From assembly GCA_034669965.1 (NCBI GenBank), contig JAXMOK010000004.1, forward strand, positions 1-64,000: a stretch of DNA of 64,000 bases, given 5' to 3'. Position numbers and translations under genes: made by a program. Shown here piece by piece: positions 29,793 to 38,392 of this stretch; positions within the stretch are counted from its first letter, which is position 1, and each line of letters starts with the position of its first letter. The DNA is from HXMU1420-13 sp034669965 (GTDB taxonomy: Bacteria; Bacteroidota; Rhodothermia; Balneolales; Balneolaceae). A model generated the notes under the pieces. It saw nothing but the letters and a program-made list of their open reading frames with translations, was not told the DNA's origin and made no database searches.

Positions 29793-30534
29793 ACTTGGTA
29801 AGTATGGCCTGTGTCACTTCACTTTGAGATAAGCTTCCGCTTAATTTAGCACGCTCTTCAAAAGTAGTTTCAATGTTTCCGAAACCGGCCCAAAGCATTG
29901 TTTTAATTTCTTTCATCGCTTCAGCACTATAACCGGCTAACTGTTCGGCAAGTGCATTTACTGTTTGATTCAGATCGGAGTCGATTTCTACAACTTCATT
30001 AAAAAATCCTTTTCGTTCAGCCCAATCACTGTTTTTCCAGTTTTTAGTGTCGATGGTAAGGGTAGAAAAAGCGGATATCCCAATTTTGCGAATCACTGCG
30101 GGCGCAATAACAAAAGGCCCAAATCCAATCGAAAGTTCGCTGAGCTTTATGGATGCCGCCTCTGAGCCAATGGCATAATCACATGCTGCAATTATGCCAA
30201 CTCCGCCGCCAACTGCTTTGCCATGTACGCGTGCAATTACAAACTTTGGGCAATTTTTGATGGCAGAAATTAAATGACCAAATCCTTTGAAAAATAAATT
30301 GGCTGATTCGGGCGAATCGATAGCGAGCAATTCATCGAACGAAGCTCCGGCACAAAATGCTCCGGTTCCTCGACTTCGTAAAACAATCACTTTTACTGCA
30401 TCATCGTTGCCTAATTGCGTAATGGATTCAGCTAATTTGCTTAATAAATCAGAAGGCAGCGAGTTTCCCTTGGGGTGATAAAATTCCAGGCTTGCAACGC
30501 CATTCGCCACGGATGCAGAAAGTTCACCGGTCAT
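29776..30534 (-). CDS. Enoyl-CoA hydratase/isomerase family protein
   Basis: 252-residue crotonase-fold protein. The oxyanion-hole motifs are present: GAFCAGASFDEL and GKAVGGGVGIIAACD. The position of the first catalytic Glu of classical hydratases is not occupied in an obvious way, while ELSIGFGPF aligns with the second region. It may therefore be a hydratase, isomerase or lyase; methylglutaconyl-CoA hydratase-like activity is one option. Its start overlaps the upstream small secreted-protein gene by 11 bases, and its end overlaps the kinase array by 17 bases. Confidence 0.8.
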   Translation of the reverse strand: MTGELSASVANGVASLEFYHPKGNSLPSDLLSKLAESITQLGNDDAVKVIVLRSRGTGAFCAGASFDELLAIDSPESANLFFKGFGHLISAIKNCPKFVIARVHGKAVGGGVGIIAACDYAIGSEAASIKLSELSIGFGPFVIAPAVIRKIGISAFSTLTIDTKNWKNSDWAERKGFFNEVVEIDSDLNQTVNALAEQLAGYSAEAMKEIKTMLWAGFGNIETTFEERAKLSGSLSQSEVTQAILTKFKQGS

Positions 30535-30880
30535 AAAAACTAGGATGTGTATTTAAAAGTAAATAGGAACGTGAGAGTGAGAGGTTGAAATTGCTTACCG
30601 ATGTTGGATTAATTGCTCGTTGGTCGAAGGGCGCCATCGCATTAAACTCATCTACTGCGGAGCTAAATTTAAGCCCATATAATAACCAACAGGTACTTTT
30701 AAGCAATTTACTTTGTTGATTTCGAACTGGATTATAAGTCAGTGCAAAGTTCGATAGTTCAAGGTTCATCGGTACAAATTGATACTGATTCTGCCCAGCA
30801 GTATCAGGCAAAGTTTGTGCATGTGCCCCAAGGCTCATAAAACAAAGAATAAGTATCAAAAGTGAAGATTTCATGACCAC
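30524..30880 (-). CDS. Small exported protein, function unknown
   Basis: 118 residues with a clear signal peptide (MKSSLLILILCFMSLGAHA|Q; the ATG two codons earlier at 30880 is equally possible). The mature part is ~98 residues with no family recognised; it contains LELSNFALTYNP and a short hydrophobic segment STCWLLYGLKF. It is translationally coupled to the following enoyl-CoA hydratase-like gene. The signal peptide and overlap support a real gene. Confidence 0.6.
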   Translation of the reverse strand: MVMKSSLLILILCFMSLGAHAQTLPDTAGQNQYQFVPMNLELSNFALTYNPVRNQQSKLLKSTCWLLYGLKFSSAVDEFNAMAPFDQRAINPTSVSNFNLSLSRSYLLLNTHPSFYDR

Positions 30881-30967
30881 AAGATAGATGAAAATGTGTG
30901 TAAAACAGAAATTACTTTAAGGATTTAACAACTACTTTCATGCCTTAATGTATATAAAAACGCCGTT

Positions 30968-32764
30968 ATGTTGAAGAACTCATTTTTAATCTTATTACTC
31001 ATATTTGTTAGTAATTTGGTAAACGCGCAAACTGCCAATGTGTATGAAATTTCGTTTGAGAACGCCGTACATCACGAAGCACAAATAAAAGCAGTGTTTT
31101 CAAATCTTGATGAAGGTCCGCTCGAAATACGAATGAGTCGTACCTCACCCGGCAGATATGCCATCCATAACTTTGCAAAAAATGTGTACGCTGTTTCGGC
31201 TACCGATGGGCAAGGCAATCAGCTTGAAATTTCTCGACCAAATCCTCAACAATGGGATGTGACCGGACACGATGGAACAGTAGTTTTTGAGTACACGCTG
31301 TTTGCAAATCGTGGTGATGGTACCTACTCGCAGGTTGATGAAACTCACGCCCACCTAAATATTCCTGCAACTTTTGCGTATGCGAGAAACTATATGCATC
31401 GCCCGGTAGAAATCACCTTTAATCTTCGCGATGACTTAAACTGGAAAGTGGCTACACAGTTAAAATACGAAGGCGGAACTACCTACAGCGCACCGGATGG
31501 CTACTACTTTATGGATAGCCCGATTGAAATCGCTGACTTTCATCTTAGAGAAGAAATGGTAGATGAGCAACTCATCCGTTTGGCGCTACATACGCAAGCA
31601 AACGATAACGAAGTGAACGAGTATTTTTCAAAAGTTATGGCCATCGTGGTGGCTCAGAAAGAGGTGTTTGGTGAGTTACCTGATTTCGATTTCGGTGAAT
31701 ACACTTTTTTATCGTGCTACATGCCTAATGCCAGTGGCGATGGGATGGAACATCGAAATTCTACCATTGTTACTAATCAAAAACCCATAGAAGAGGCGCT
31801 TGCAAATACCAGCATCGGAACGGTTTCGCACGAATTTTTTCATGCCTGGAATGTAGAACGAATCCGTCCGGCAAGCCTTGAACCTTTCGATTTTGAAGAA
31901 GCGAACATGAGTGGCGAACTTTGGTTTGCCGAAGGATTTACCAGCTATTATACCGGTTTAACGCTGGTTCGAGCTGGTATTTGGAGCGAAGAAGAATATG
32001 CCGAACGCCTAGCAGGTTCTATCAATCGAGTGTTTAACTCACCGGGCATACAATTCTTTAATCCGATCGAAATGAGTTATCGTGCTCCTTTTGTGGATGC
32101 GGCTACATCTATCGACCCAACCAACAATGAAAACATTTTTGTGAGTTATTACACCTACGGAAGTGTGCTTGGCTTGGCGCTAGATTTATCGCTCCGAAAC
32201 AGATCCGACAACAAAAATCTGGACGATTTCTTCAAATTGATTTGGCAGACATACGGGAAACCAGAGATTCCTTATTCCATCCGCGATCTACATGCTGCCT
32301 TAGTGGAGTACACCGATCAATCCTTTGCTGATAATTTCTTCGATCGATATGTGTACAACACCGAGATGCCGGAATACGCAGGACTCCTTAGAGAATTTGG
32401 CATCGAAATGGAGAAAGCGAATCCGGGACGTCCAACATTGGGGAATTCATTAATGGAGGTTGATGGTGGATTTCAATTGCGCCGAAATGCCATCAAAGGC
32501 ACGCCTTTGTACGAAGCCGGAATTCAATCCACCGATTTAATTACCTCGATTGGCGGTAGAACTATATTGCCGGGAGTTGAGGTTGAAGAAATACTTGAGG
32601 AACGTCGGCCCGGACAAACCATCACTATTAAATACGAACGATTTGGGGAAGAACGGACAGCAAGAATTCGGTTGATGGAAGACCAGTCATACCAGACAAA
32701 CTTAATTCGACGTCCAACCCGAACAGTTCGCGCAAAGCGAGATGTCTGGCTAGGTACTGAATAA
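30968..32764 (+). CDS. Secreted M61-family (glycyl) aminopeptidase with PDZ domain
   Basis: 598 residues; signal peptide ends VNA|QT. N-terminal M61 beta domain (~25-200), catalytic domain with zinc motif HEFFH (His288, Glu289, His292) continuing as AWNVERIRP, and the third ligand Glu322 in WFAEGFTSYY. A C-terminal PDZ-like domain (~490-580) includes LITSIGGRTILPG. M61 enzymes remove N-terminal Gly/Ala. Periplasmic or outer-membrane associated. It precedes a secreted M24 peptidase by 57 bases, suggesting joint peptide degradation. Confidence 0.9.
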   Translation: MLKNSFLILLLIFVSNLVNAQTANVYEISFENAVHHEAQIKAVFSNLDEGPLEIRMSRTSPGRYAIHNFAKNVYAVSATDGQGNQLEISRPNPQQWDVTGHDGTVVFEYTLFANRGDGTYSQVDETHAHLNIPATFAYARNYMHRPVEITFNLRDDLNWKVATQLKYEGGTTYSAPDGYYFMDSPIEIADFHLREEMVDEQLIRLALHTQANDNEVNEYFSKVMAIVVAQKEVFGELPDFDFGEYTFLSCYMPNASGDGMEHRNSTIVTNQKPIEEALANTSIGTVSHEFFHAWNVERIRPASLEPFDFEEANMSGELWFAEGFTSYYTGLTLVRAGIWSEEEYAERLAGSINRVFNSPGIQFFNPIEMSYRAPFVDAATSIDPTNNENIFVSYYTYGSVLGLALDLSLRNRSDNKNLDDFFKLIWQTYGKPEIPYSIRDLHAALVEYTDQSFADNFFDRYVYNTEMPEYAGLLREFGIEMEKANPGRPTLGNSLMEVDGGFQLRRNAIKGTPLYEAGIQSTDLITSIGGRTILPGVEVEEILEERRPGQTITIKYERFGEERTARIRLMEDQSYQTNLIRRPTRTVRAKRDVWLGTE

Positions 32765-32821
32765 GTACTTGCAGCAAAATAAAAAGCTCAACATATTCCC
32801 GCACCTAATAATCGAACTTCT

Positions 32822-34168
32822 ATGAAAAAGCTATTCTTTACACTTTTGTTAATCGGATGTACTCTATCCGTTAATGCGCAAACCATGCCTCACATTCTGC
32901 CCATGAAAGAACGGGCCGCTGTGATTGATGAAATGCTCAAAGATCGAATGGAAACCATACTTCCGGAAATTATGCGTCGCGAAGGACTAGATATGTGGTT
33001 GATAATCTCGCGTGAGTATAACGAGGATCCGGTGATCAGAACAATGTTGCCGGCAACGTGGCTGAATGCACGTCGGCGTACGATTTTGGTGATTTATGAT
33101 CGCGGACCAGAGGAAGGTTTAGAAACTTTGGCTGTAGCACGTTACGATGTTGGCGAGGTTTTCAAAAAGGCGTGGGATAAAGAGAAACAGCCGGATCAAT
33201 GGGCGAGATTGAAGGAAATCATCGAAGAGCGTGATCCAAAAAACATAGGAATTAACCAGTCGGAACACTGGCAACATGCCGATGGAATGGTGCTTACCGA
33301 CTATCAGGAATTGGTGGAAGGAATCGGGAAAAAATACTCCGATCGATTGGTTTCGGCTGAGATGGTGGCCGTTGGATGGCTCGAGACCCGATCGCCAAAA
33401 GAAATGGTGATGTACCCTCAAATTGTGCGCATTGCCCATGAGATTATCGCGGAGGGATTTTCGTCAAAAGCGATTCTGCCCGGTGTTACCACAACCGAAG
33501 ATTTGGTGTGGTGGTTTAGAGAGCGCATCAGAGAATTGAAGCTGGTTACCTGGTTTCATCCAAGTGTTTCAATCCAACGCGCCGATCCTGAATCCTTCGA
33601 TCACTTAAGAACTTTCGATTCGAGACCGGGCAACAACGTGATTCAACCCGGCGACTTACTGCATGTAGATTTTGGTATTACTTACCTAAGATTGAACACC
33701 GATACTCAGCAACACGCGTACATTCTTCGTCCGGGAGAAACCGAAGTACCGGAATATTTAAATGTAGCGTTCGATAACGGAAATCGTTTGCAGGACATCT
33801 TCACCAACAATTTTAAAGAAGGCAGAACCGGAAACGAAGTGCTGGCTATGTCGCGTAAACAAGCCATCGACGAAGGCTTGAAACCTTCTATTTACACACA
33901 CCCAATTGGGTATCACGGTCATGCCGCAGGAACCACACTCGGAATGTGGGATTCCCAAGGCGGAGTTCCTGGTGATGGCGATTATCCATTGAAACTCAAT
34001 ACTGCGTATTCCATCGAGTTAAATAACGCGACATATATCGAAGAGTGGGGTAAGGAAGTTCGCATTATGCTCGAAGAAGATGCCTTTTTCGATGAATCCG
34101 GCGTGTGGTACATCGATGGTCGCCAACGAGAAATCATGACGATTCCGAGAGTTCCGGCGAAGCAATAA
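32822..34168 (+). CDS. Secreted M24-family Xaa-Pro-type peptidase
   Basis: 448 residues with a signal peptide (SVNA|QT). An N-terminal creatinase-like domain (~30-190) precedes a pita-bread domain. Metal-ligand motifs are seen: HVDFGI (Asp), a downstream Asp in LRLNTDTQQH, THPIGYHGH (His), SIELN (Glu) and RIMLEEDAFF (Glu). Expected to cut Xaa-Pro dipeptides or N-terminal residues. Probably co-transcribed with the M61 gene; together they look like an exported peptide-trimming pair. Confidence 0.87.
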   Translation: MKKLFFTLLLIGCTLSVNAQTMPHILPMKERAAVIDEMLKDRMETILPEIMRREGLDMWLIISREYNEDPVIRTMLPATWLNARRRTILVIYDRGPEEGLETLAVARYDVGEVFKKAWDKEKQPDQWARLKEIIEERDPKNIGINQSEHWQHADGMVLTDYQELVEGIGKKYSDRLVSAEMVAVGWLETRSPKEMVMYPQIVRIAHEIIAEGFSSKAILPGVTTTEDLVWWFRERIRELKLVTWFHPSVSIQRADPESFDHLRTFDSRPGNNVIQPGDLLHVDFGITYLRLNTDTQQHAYILRPGETEVPEYLNVAFDNGNRLQDIFTNNFKEGRTGNEVLAMSRKQAIDEGLKPSIYTHPIGYHGHAAGTTLGMWDSQGGVPGDGDYPLKLNTAYSIELNNATYIEEWGKEVRIMLEEDAFFDESGVWYIDGRQREIMTIPRVPAKQ

Positions 34169-34221
34169 TTTGAATTAGGAATATGAAAATTACGAATTAG
34201 GATTAATATTTTTCTAAAAAG

Positions 34222-34259
34222 TCCCCTCTTGAGAGGGGATTTAGGGGTGTGTTAACACA
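34222..34259. repeat. Interspersed hairpin repeat plus palindrome
   Basis: An 8-bp perfect stem with a TG loop, followed after 8 bases by a 12-bp palindrome with central GTTAAC. It could also end transcription from the M24 gene, though no T run follows. Confidence 0.45.
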
Positions 34260-34556
34260 TAGCAAAAATTAGATTTCAAATGTGTTTGTGTTTTCCCCCG
34301 ACCTCATCTACTCGTTCAGTTTATGTGCATTAATGTCTTTTCCTTCGCAAGTAGAAGGACTCGTTGATATAGAATTGAATTTAATCTAAGGGTTCGATTT
34401 TTAAATTTAATCCATCTTAAAGATGAACAGAATGTCAGATTTTCTTTCAAACTCCATCTTTTTTACATCGAGCTTCCTTACCCGATGCAGGAGAGGATCA
34501 CCGACGCTTCCAGCTCTGGTAATGAGCATTGGGGTGAGGTGAAGAGCGATTCAAAG

Positions 34557-34576
34557 ATTCCTGCTTTCGCAGGAAT
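34557..34576. repeat. REP-like hairpin
   Basis: A perfect 8-bp stem ATTCCTGC/GCAGGAAT around TTTC, followed by GAC, matching the common bacterial short repeat built around CGCAGGAATGAC. Confidence 0.45.
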
Positions 34577-34641
34577 GACAGCCAATTCAAAGAATTCACT
34601 ATTTAGTACTTTTGTGATTTAGTGGCTGAAAAATCTCAGCT

Positions 34642-35433
34642 TTACAGCTTCTCAATCAACCCGATCACAAGCTTCGCGAATTCGTCTTTTTTCATTTCGG
34701 CGGCTTCTTTTACTTCTGCGTGATCTAGTTTTTGATCGGTAACGCCGGCCGCTGCATTAGTGATGAGGGAAACAGCCACGGCTTTTACGCCAATTCGATA
34801 GGCTTCCATCAATTCCGGCGCAGTGCTCATTCCTACTGCATCACCGCCTAAGCCACGGAATGCGCGGATTTCCGCTTTGGTTTCGTAATTCGGACCGGTA
34901 ACATATAAATATGCTCCCTTTTTAACCGGAACATTAGTCGAATTAGCAATTTCGATCACCCGTTCAGAATTCGCTTTCAATTCCTGGGGCCAGTTCTCTG
35001 TTTGATCGATGTCAATCTGTACATGGGGATGCAAGATCCGTTCGATCACCATCAAATCTCCCACTCGAAAATCAAGGTTTATGCCACCTGCTGCATTTGA
35101 AATGATCAGCTTGTTTACTTCAAATGCTTTGGCCAATTGAACCGGAACCACCGTCTTCGAGAAAGGATAGCCTTCGTAGAAATGAAAGCGCCCGGAGAAG
35201 GCCATCACGGCTTTACCCGAAACCGAACCAATAATCAATGAGCCGGTATGCCCCACAACAGTAGATTGAGGAAACCCGGGAATATCGGAGTATGGGATGA
35301 TCTTCGCATTTTCAATATGATTTCCGAAATCACCTAAGCCCGAGCCTAAAATAACGGCGGCTTCTAATTTCTCAACAACGCCCTGTTCGACCAGCCAGTT
35401 TTTTATATCTAAAATTTCTTCAGGAATGCTCAT
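34642..35433 (-). CDS. Purine-nucleoside phosphorylase (PNP family)
   Basis: 263 residues of the trimeric PNP type, cleaving inosine/guanosine with phosphate. Motifs: AVILGSGLGDF (phosphate loop), GRFHFYEGY, NAAGGIN, the substrate-binding Glu in TGPNYETKAEIRA, GMSTAPE and SLITNAAAG. Cytoplasmic purine salvage. Its start overlaps the end of the MBL-fold gene by 14 bases, so the two are coupled. Confidence 0.9.
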   Translation of the reverse strand: MSIPEEILDIKNWLVEQGVVEKLEAAVILGSGLGDFGNHIENAKIIPYSDIPGFPQSTVVGHTGSLIIGSVSGKAVMAFSGRFHFYEGYPFSKTVVPVQLAKAFEVNKLIISNAAGGINLDFRVGDLMVIERILHPHVQIDIDQTENWPQELKANSERVIEIANSTNVPVKKGAYLYVTGPNYETKAEIRAFRGLGGDAVGMSTAPELMEAYRIGVKAVAVSLITNAAAGVTDQKLDHAEVKEAAEMKKDEFAKLVIGLIEKL

Positions 35434-36229
35434 AATCAGTAATCGGCTCTGTAATGTAGCCTGTTTTTTCGTCGTAGCCAGTAATTTTTACAACGGGATG
35501 ATAATCATCATGATAACCTAAAATCCAGTACTCGTTTTTGTAGGCAAATCGGGTTAATCGCTCCCGTTGCGACTGGCTTACTTCCGGTTCGTAATCGTAT
35601 TTGGCGGCAAATTTTCGGTTGATTTGGTTACGCGTTGCAATCACATCGCCGGCTTTCATGTACTTATTTTCGCCATCATCATAAAATAACGCCAAATGGT
35701 GCTTGGTATGCCCGCCAATCGTTTCGATGTGAATTTCCGGATAGGGATTATCTACTTCATCCATTAAATGGAAATCTGCCTTGGCATCCAAAAAAGCGAT
35801 GAATTCCGTTTTCTCTTCGTCGTAATATTCTTCCTTGGTTCGAACTTCTTCCCAATCCGCTCGGGATGCCCAGATTTTTGCCTCAGGAAAAGTAAGCTCC
35901 CAAAAACCGTTATCGCGATGGGCTAGTCCACCAATATGATCGTAATGTAGGTGACTCAAAAATATATCAGTGATTTCGTAATACTGAATGTCGTGTTTTT
36001 CGAGGTTTTCCCGAATAATTTTCGGACCGGTTTCTTCACCAAACTCCCCAATACCCGCATCGAATAGGATTTTCTTTTCCGGAGTGTTAATCAGAAACGG
36101 ATTTAGGGAAATCTTTAGCGAAGCCCGATTCGGTCGACCATCCTGCGGAATCCGAATAAATTTCTTATCCAAGCCAACAGAGAAAGTGCCTTCGTAAAGT
36201 GGTGCGACGTATGTCTTTTGAGTTTTCAG
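35420..36229 (-). CDS. MBL-fold metallo-hydrolase with an apparent CTG start
   Basis: Metallo-beta-lactamase fold; zinc motif SHLHYDHIGG (HxHxDH), later IGGHTKHH and MKAGDVIAT, and C-terminal GYHDD. Substrate unknown; it resembles lactonase/glyoxalase II-like members. The best canonical start is TTG at 36172, but the frame upstream reads KTYVAPLYEGTFSVG, which looks like a genuine MBL N-terminus. The only start-like codon before it is CTG at 36229, at the edge of an 8-bp tandem repeat; a stop follows at 36248. I therefore place the start at 36229 (269 residues), with low certainty about the start. Confidence 0.8.
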   Translation of the reverse strand: MKTQKTYVAPLYEGTFSVGLDKKFIRIPQDGRPNRASLKISLNPFLINTPEKKILFDAGIGEFGEETGPKIIRENLEKHDIQYYEITDIFLSHLHYDHIGGLAHRDNGFWELTFPEAKIWASRADWEEVRTKEEYYDEEKTEFIAFLDAKADFHLMDEVDNPYPEIHIETIGGHTKHHLALFYDDGENKYMKAGDVIATRNQINRKFAAKYDYEPEVSQSQRERLTRFAYKNEYWILGYHDDYHPVVKITGYDEKTGYITEPITDYEHS

Positions 36230-36265
36230 AGTTACAGAGTTACAGAGTTACAGAGTTACAGAGTT
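36227..36265. repeat. Tandem 8-bp repeat (CAGAGTTA x 4.9)
   Basis: Almost five exact copies of CAGAGTTA lie between the four-helix bundle gene and the MBL gene. Read on the minus strand the unit is TAACTCTG, and its last CTG coincides with the apparent MBL start codon. Repeat-number changes here could alter the MBL leader. Confidence 0.95.
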
Positions 36266-36272
36266 GTTGGTG

Positions 36273-36635
36273 TCAGGATTGTAAGGTACGGATGAAACTA
36301 CTCATCATTCGTTCTACTTCGCGTGTATAGTTGTAAAGCTCTTCGAATTTCGATTCGCTCAGAAATCCTAGATTTTTTGATATTTCAATTTCAGTTTGAA
36401 GTTCAAAAAGGGAACCCATTGAGATGTTTAAGAATCGCTTAAAATCACCATTCGACCTTTTACCTAAACCTTCAGCAATATTTGCCGGTACTGAAACGGA
36501 AGCTCGACGGATTTGTGAAAGTAGACCGAATTTTTCAGAAGCAGGAAAGTTATCTGTAGCATTATAAATGATGGTCACTAAATCCATCGACTTCTGCCAA
36601 ATCTGTAAATCTCGATGTGTTTTTACGGTTCCCAT
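36273..36635 (-). CDS. Four-helix bundle protein of the 23S rRNA intervening-sequence type
   Basis: 120 residues matching the bacterial S23/IVP family: DLQIWQKSMDLV at the N-terminus, FGLLSQIRRASVSVPANIAEG, a short KRSNGDFKRFL segment, GSLFELQTEIEIS and a C-terminal helix. These proteins form pentamers and are often encoded inside 23S rRNA intervening sequences or as free genes; their function is unknown. Here it sits between phoH and the MBL gene, flanked by low-complexity CAGAG-type sequence, and looks like an insertion into an older operon. Confidence 0.88.
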   Translation of the reverse strand: MGTVKTHRDLQIWQKSMDLVTIIYNATDNFPASEKFGLLSQIRRASVSVPANIAEGLGKRSNGDFKRFLNISMGSLFELQTEIEISKNLGFLSESKFEELYNYTREVERMMSSFIRTLQS

Positions 36636-36673
36636 ACTTTAATTCGATCTCACTTTGAAACTGTGTCACTCAA

Positions 36674-37702
36674 TCACTCTGTGCCCTTGATCCTTTGCTC
36701 CTCTGCCTCTTCTTTACGAGCATCATGCTGCTCATAAGCATTAATGATGTCTTTGACCAATCGATGGCGAACTACGTCCTTCTCGTCCAGATACACAAAA
36801 TCGATGCCTTCAACTTCACTAAGGATTTTTTGAATCGAAATAAGTCCCGATTGATGCTTTCTTGGTAAATCAGTTTGGGTAACATCACCGGTGATAATGG
36901 CACGACTGTTAAACCCGATCCGAGTAAGAAACATCTTCATTTGGGTGTTGGTTGCATTCTGGGCTTCATCCAAAATCACAAACGCATTGTTTAGAGTTCG
37001 TCCACGCATGTATGCCAGCGGAGCGATCTCAATCACATTTTTTTGTAGATACAGATTCAGTTTATCCTGATCGATCATGTCTTCCAGCGCATCGTAAAGT
37101 GGGCGCAAATATGGATCGATTTTCTCTTTCAAATCGCCTGGTAGGAAACCTAAATTTTCGCCGGCTTCAACGGCAGGGCGAGCAAGAATGATTTTCTCAA
37201 CTCGACGTTCTTTCAACGCTTTTACTGCCAGAGCTACCGAAGTGTACGTTTTCCCGGTACCGGCAGGCCCGATCGCAAATACGATGTCGTGCTTGGCCGA
37301 CGACTTATAAATTTCTTTCTGCCCGGGAGTTTTAGCTAGAACCGCCTGTCCTTTGTGCGTGTACAAGATCAACTCGCCATCACCGATATCGATGGGTTCA
37401 ACTGATCGCGACAGTTGCCCTGATTTCAAAGTGATGAGCGTGTTTACATCGTCTTTGGTGATCTTATTTTTTCGGGATACAATTTCGATCATCCCGCTAA
37501 TCACTTCTTTCAGAATAGCCACTTCTTGCGAAGGTCCGGTAATTTTTACACGCTCTCCACGAATGTTGATCTTAGTTTCAGGAAAGGCTTCATCCAATAC
37601 TCTAAGCTGTTGATCGTGTAACCCGAATAGGGTGATAGGGTCAATTCCCGTGATCTCAATTTTTTGTTCGAGAAATGTTCTTGGGTCTTCGATTTCGATA
37701 AT
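36674..37702 (-). CDS. phoH: PhoH-family ATPase with an apparent ATT start
   Basis: PhoH-like P-loop protein: Walker A GPAGTGKTY, Walker B VILDEAQNA, and an N-terminal KH-like part (ETKINIRGERVKITG). The family is linked to RNA metabolism and stress. The first canonical start, TTG at 37597, would truncate a clearly coding stretch: the frame continues upstream as IEIEDPRTFLEQK and ITLFGLHDQQLRVLDEAF, which fits PhoH N-termini. Upstream there is no ATG/GTG/TTG before the in-frame stop at 37712, leaving ATT at 37700-37702 (or ATC nearby) as the likely start, giving 342 residues. It lies 20 bases after rpe. Confidence 0.88.
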   Translation of the reverse strand: MIEIEDPRTFLEQKIEITGIDPITLFGLHDQQLRVLDEAFPETKINIRGERVKITGPSQEVAILKEVISGMIEIVSRKNKITKDDVNTLITLKSGQLSRSVEPIDIGDGELILYTHKGQAVLAKTPGQKEIYKSSAKHDIVFAIGPAGTGKTYTSVALAVKALKERRVEKIILARPAVEAGENLGFLPGDLKEKIDPYLRPLYDALEDMIDQDKLNLYLQKNVIEIAPLAYMRGRTLNNAFVILDEAQNATNTQMKMFLTRIGFNSRAIITGDVTQTDLPRKHQSGLISIQKILSEVEGIDFVYLDEKDVVRHRLVKDIINAYEQHDARKEEAEEQRIKGTE

Positions 37703-37722
37703 GATTAATAGTTAGATTAAAA

Positions 37723-38388
37723 TTAAATCAATGCAGAAAGCTCTTGAACTCTTGCTGTAATATCTTCGGCTTTAAAAACACTGCTACCTGCTACCAAAAC
37801 ATCTGCACCGGCTTCTTTAACTGATGCAATATTTTTAAGATTCACACCACCATCCACTTGGATAAGAAAGCCATAATTACCTGCATCTCTCAAATCCGAA
37901 AGTTCCTGTAAACGCTGATATGTTTGCTCGATAAAACTCTGCCCGCCAAAACCGGGGTTCACGCTCATCAACACAACCATGTCAACATCAGCCAAAATCG
38001 GTTCAATATTATACAACGACGTAGCCGGGTTAACTGCTACGCCGGACATGATGCCGTGATTTTTAATCTTTTGCAAAGATCGGTGTAAATGAGGGCAAGC
38101 TTCGTAATGTACGGATATCAAATCTGCTCCTGCATGTACAAACTCATCAACATAAAAGTCGGGGTTTTCGATCATTAAATGCACATCAATAAAAGCCTCG
38201 TCAGATATCGTGGATACCTGTTTTACAATTCCCGGGCCATAACTAATATTTGGCACAAAATGTCCATCCATGATATCGCAATGAATCCATTGCGTGCCGC
38301 CCTTAATTGCTTGTTCGATATCGGATTGTAGCGTTAGGAAATTGGCTGCAAGGATGGATGGAGCCAGAATTGGCAGATTGAAATTCAT
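37723..38388 (-). CDS. rpe: Ribulose-phosphate 3-epimerase
   Basis: 221-residue TIM barrel interconverting ribulose-5-phosphate and xylulose-5-phosphate in the pentose phosphate pathway. Signatures: LAPSILAANF, HCDIMDGHFVPN (metal His and Asp), HLMIENP, MSVNPGFGGQ, VDGGVN (second Asp) and VAGSSVF (phosphate site). Full length. Starts four bases after the PASTA gene, within the long minus-strand unit. Confidence 0.96.
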   Translation of the reverse strand: MNFNLPILAPSILAANFLTLQSDIEQAIKGGTQWIHCDIMDGHFVPNISYGPGIVKQVSTISDEAFIDVHLMIENPDFYVDEFVHAGADLISVHYEACPHLHRSLQKIKNHGIMSGVAVNPATSLYNIEPILADVDMVVLMSVNPGFGGQSFIEQTYQRLQELSDLRDAGNYGFLIQVDGGVNLKNIASVKEAGADVLVAGSSVFKAEDITARVQELSALI

Positions 38389-38392
38389 GAAT

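Larger units (their letters stand above)
34169..34641. other. Gene-free spacer with hairpin repeats
   Basis: No open frame of note. It holds TCCCCTCT/AGAGGGGA (34222-34239), then TTAGGGG and a perfect 12-bp palindrome TGTGTTAACACA (34248-34259), and a second hairpin ATTCCTGC/GCAGGAAT (34557-34576) followed by GAC. Both resemble short interspersed hairpin repeats known from Bacteroidota and other bacteria. The rest is featureless; it separates the M24 gene from the convergent nucleoside phosphorylase. Confidence 0.6.

Noticed and set aside
34222..34259. TCCCCTCT hairpin as a standard rho-independent terminator for the M24 gene
   Set aside because: No T run follows; it fits an interspersed repeat better.
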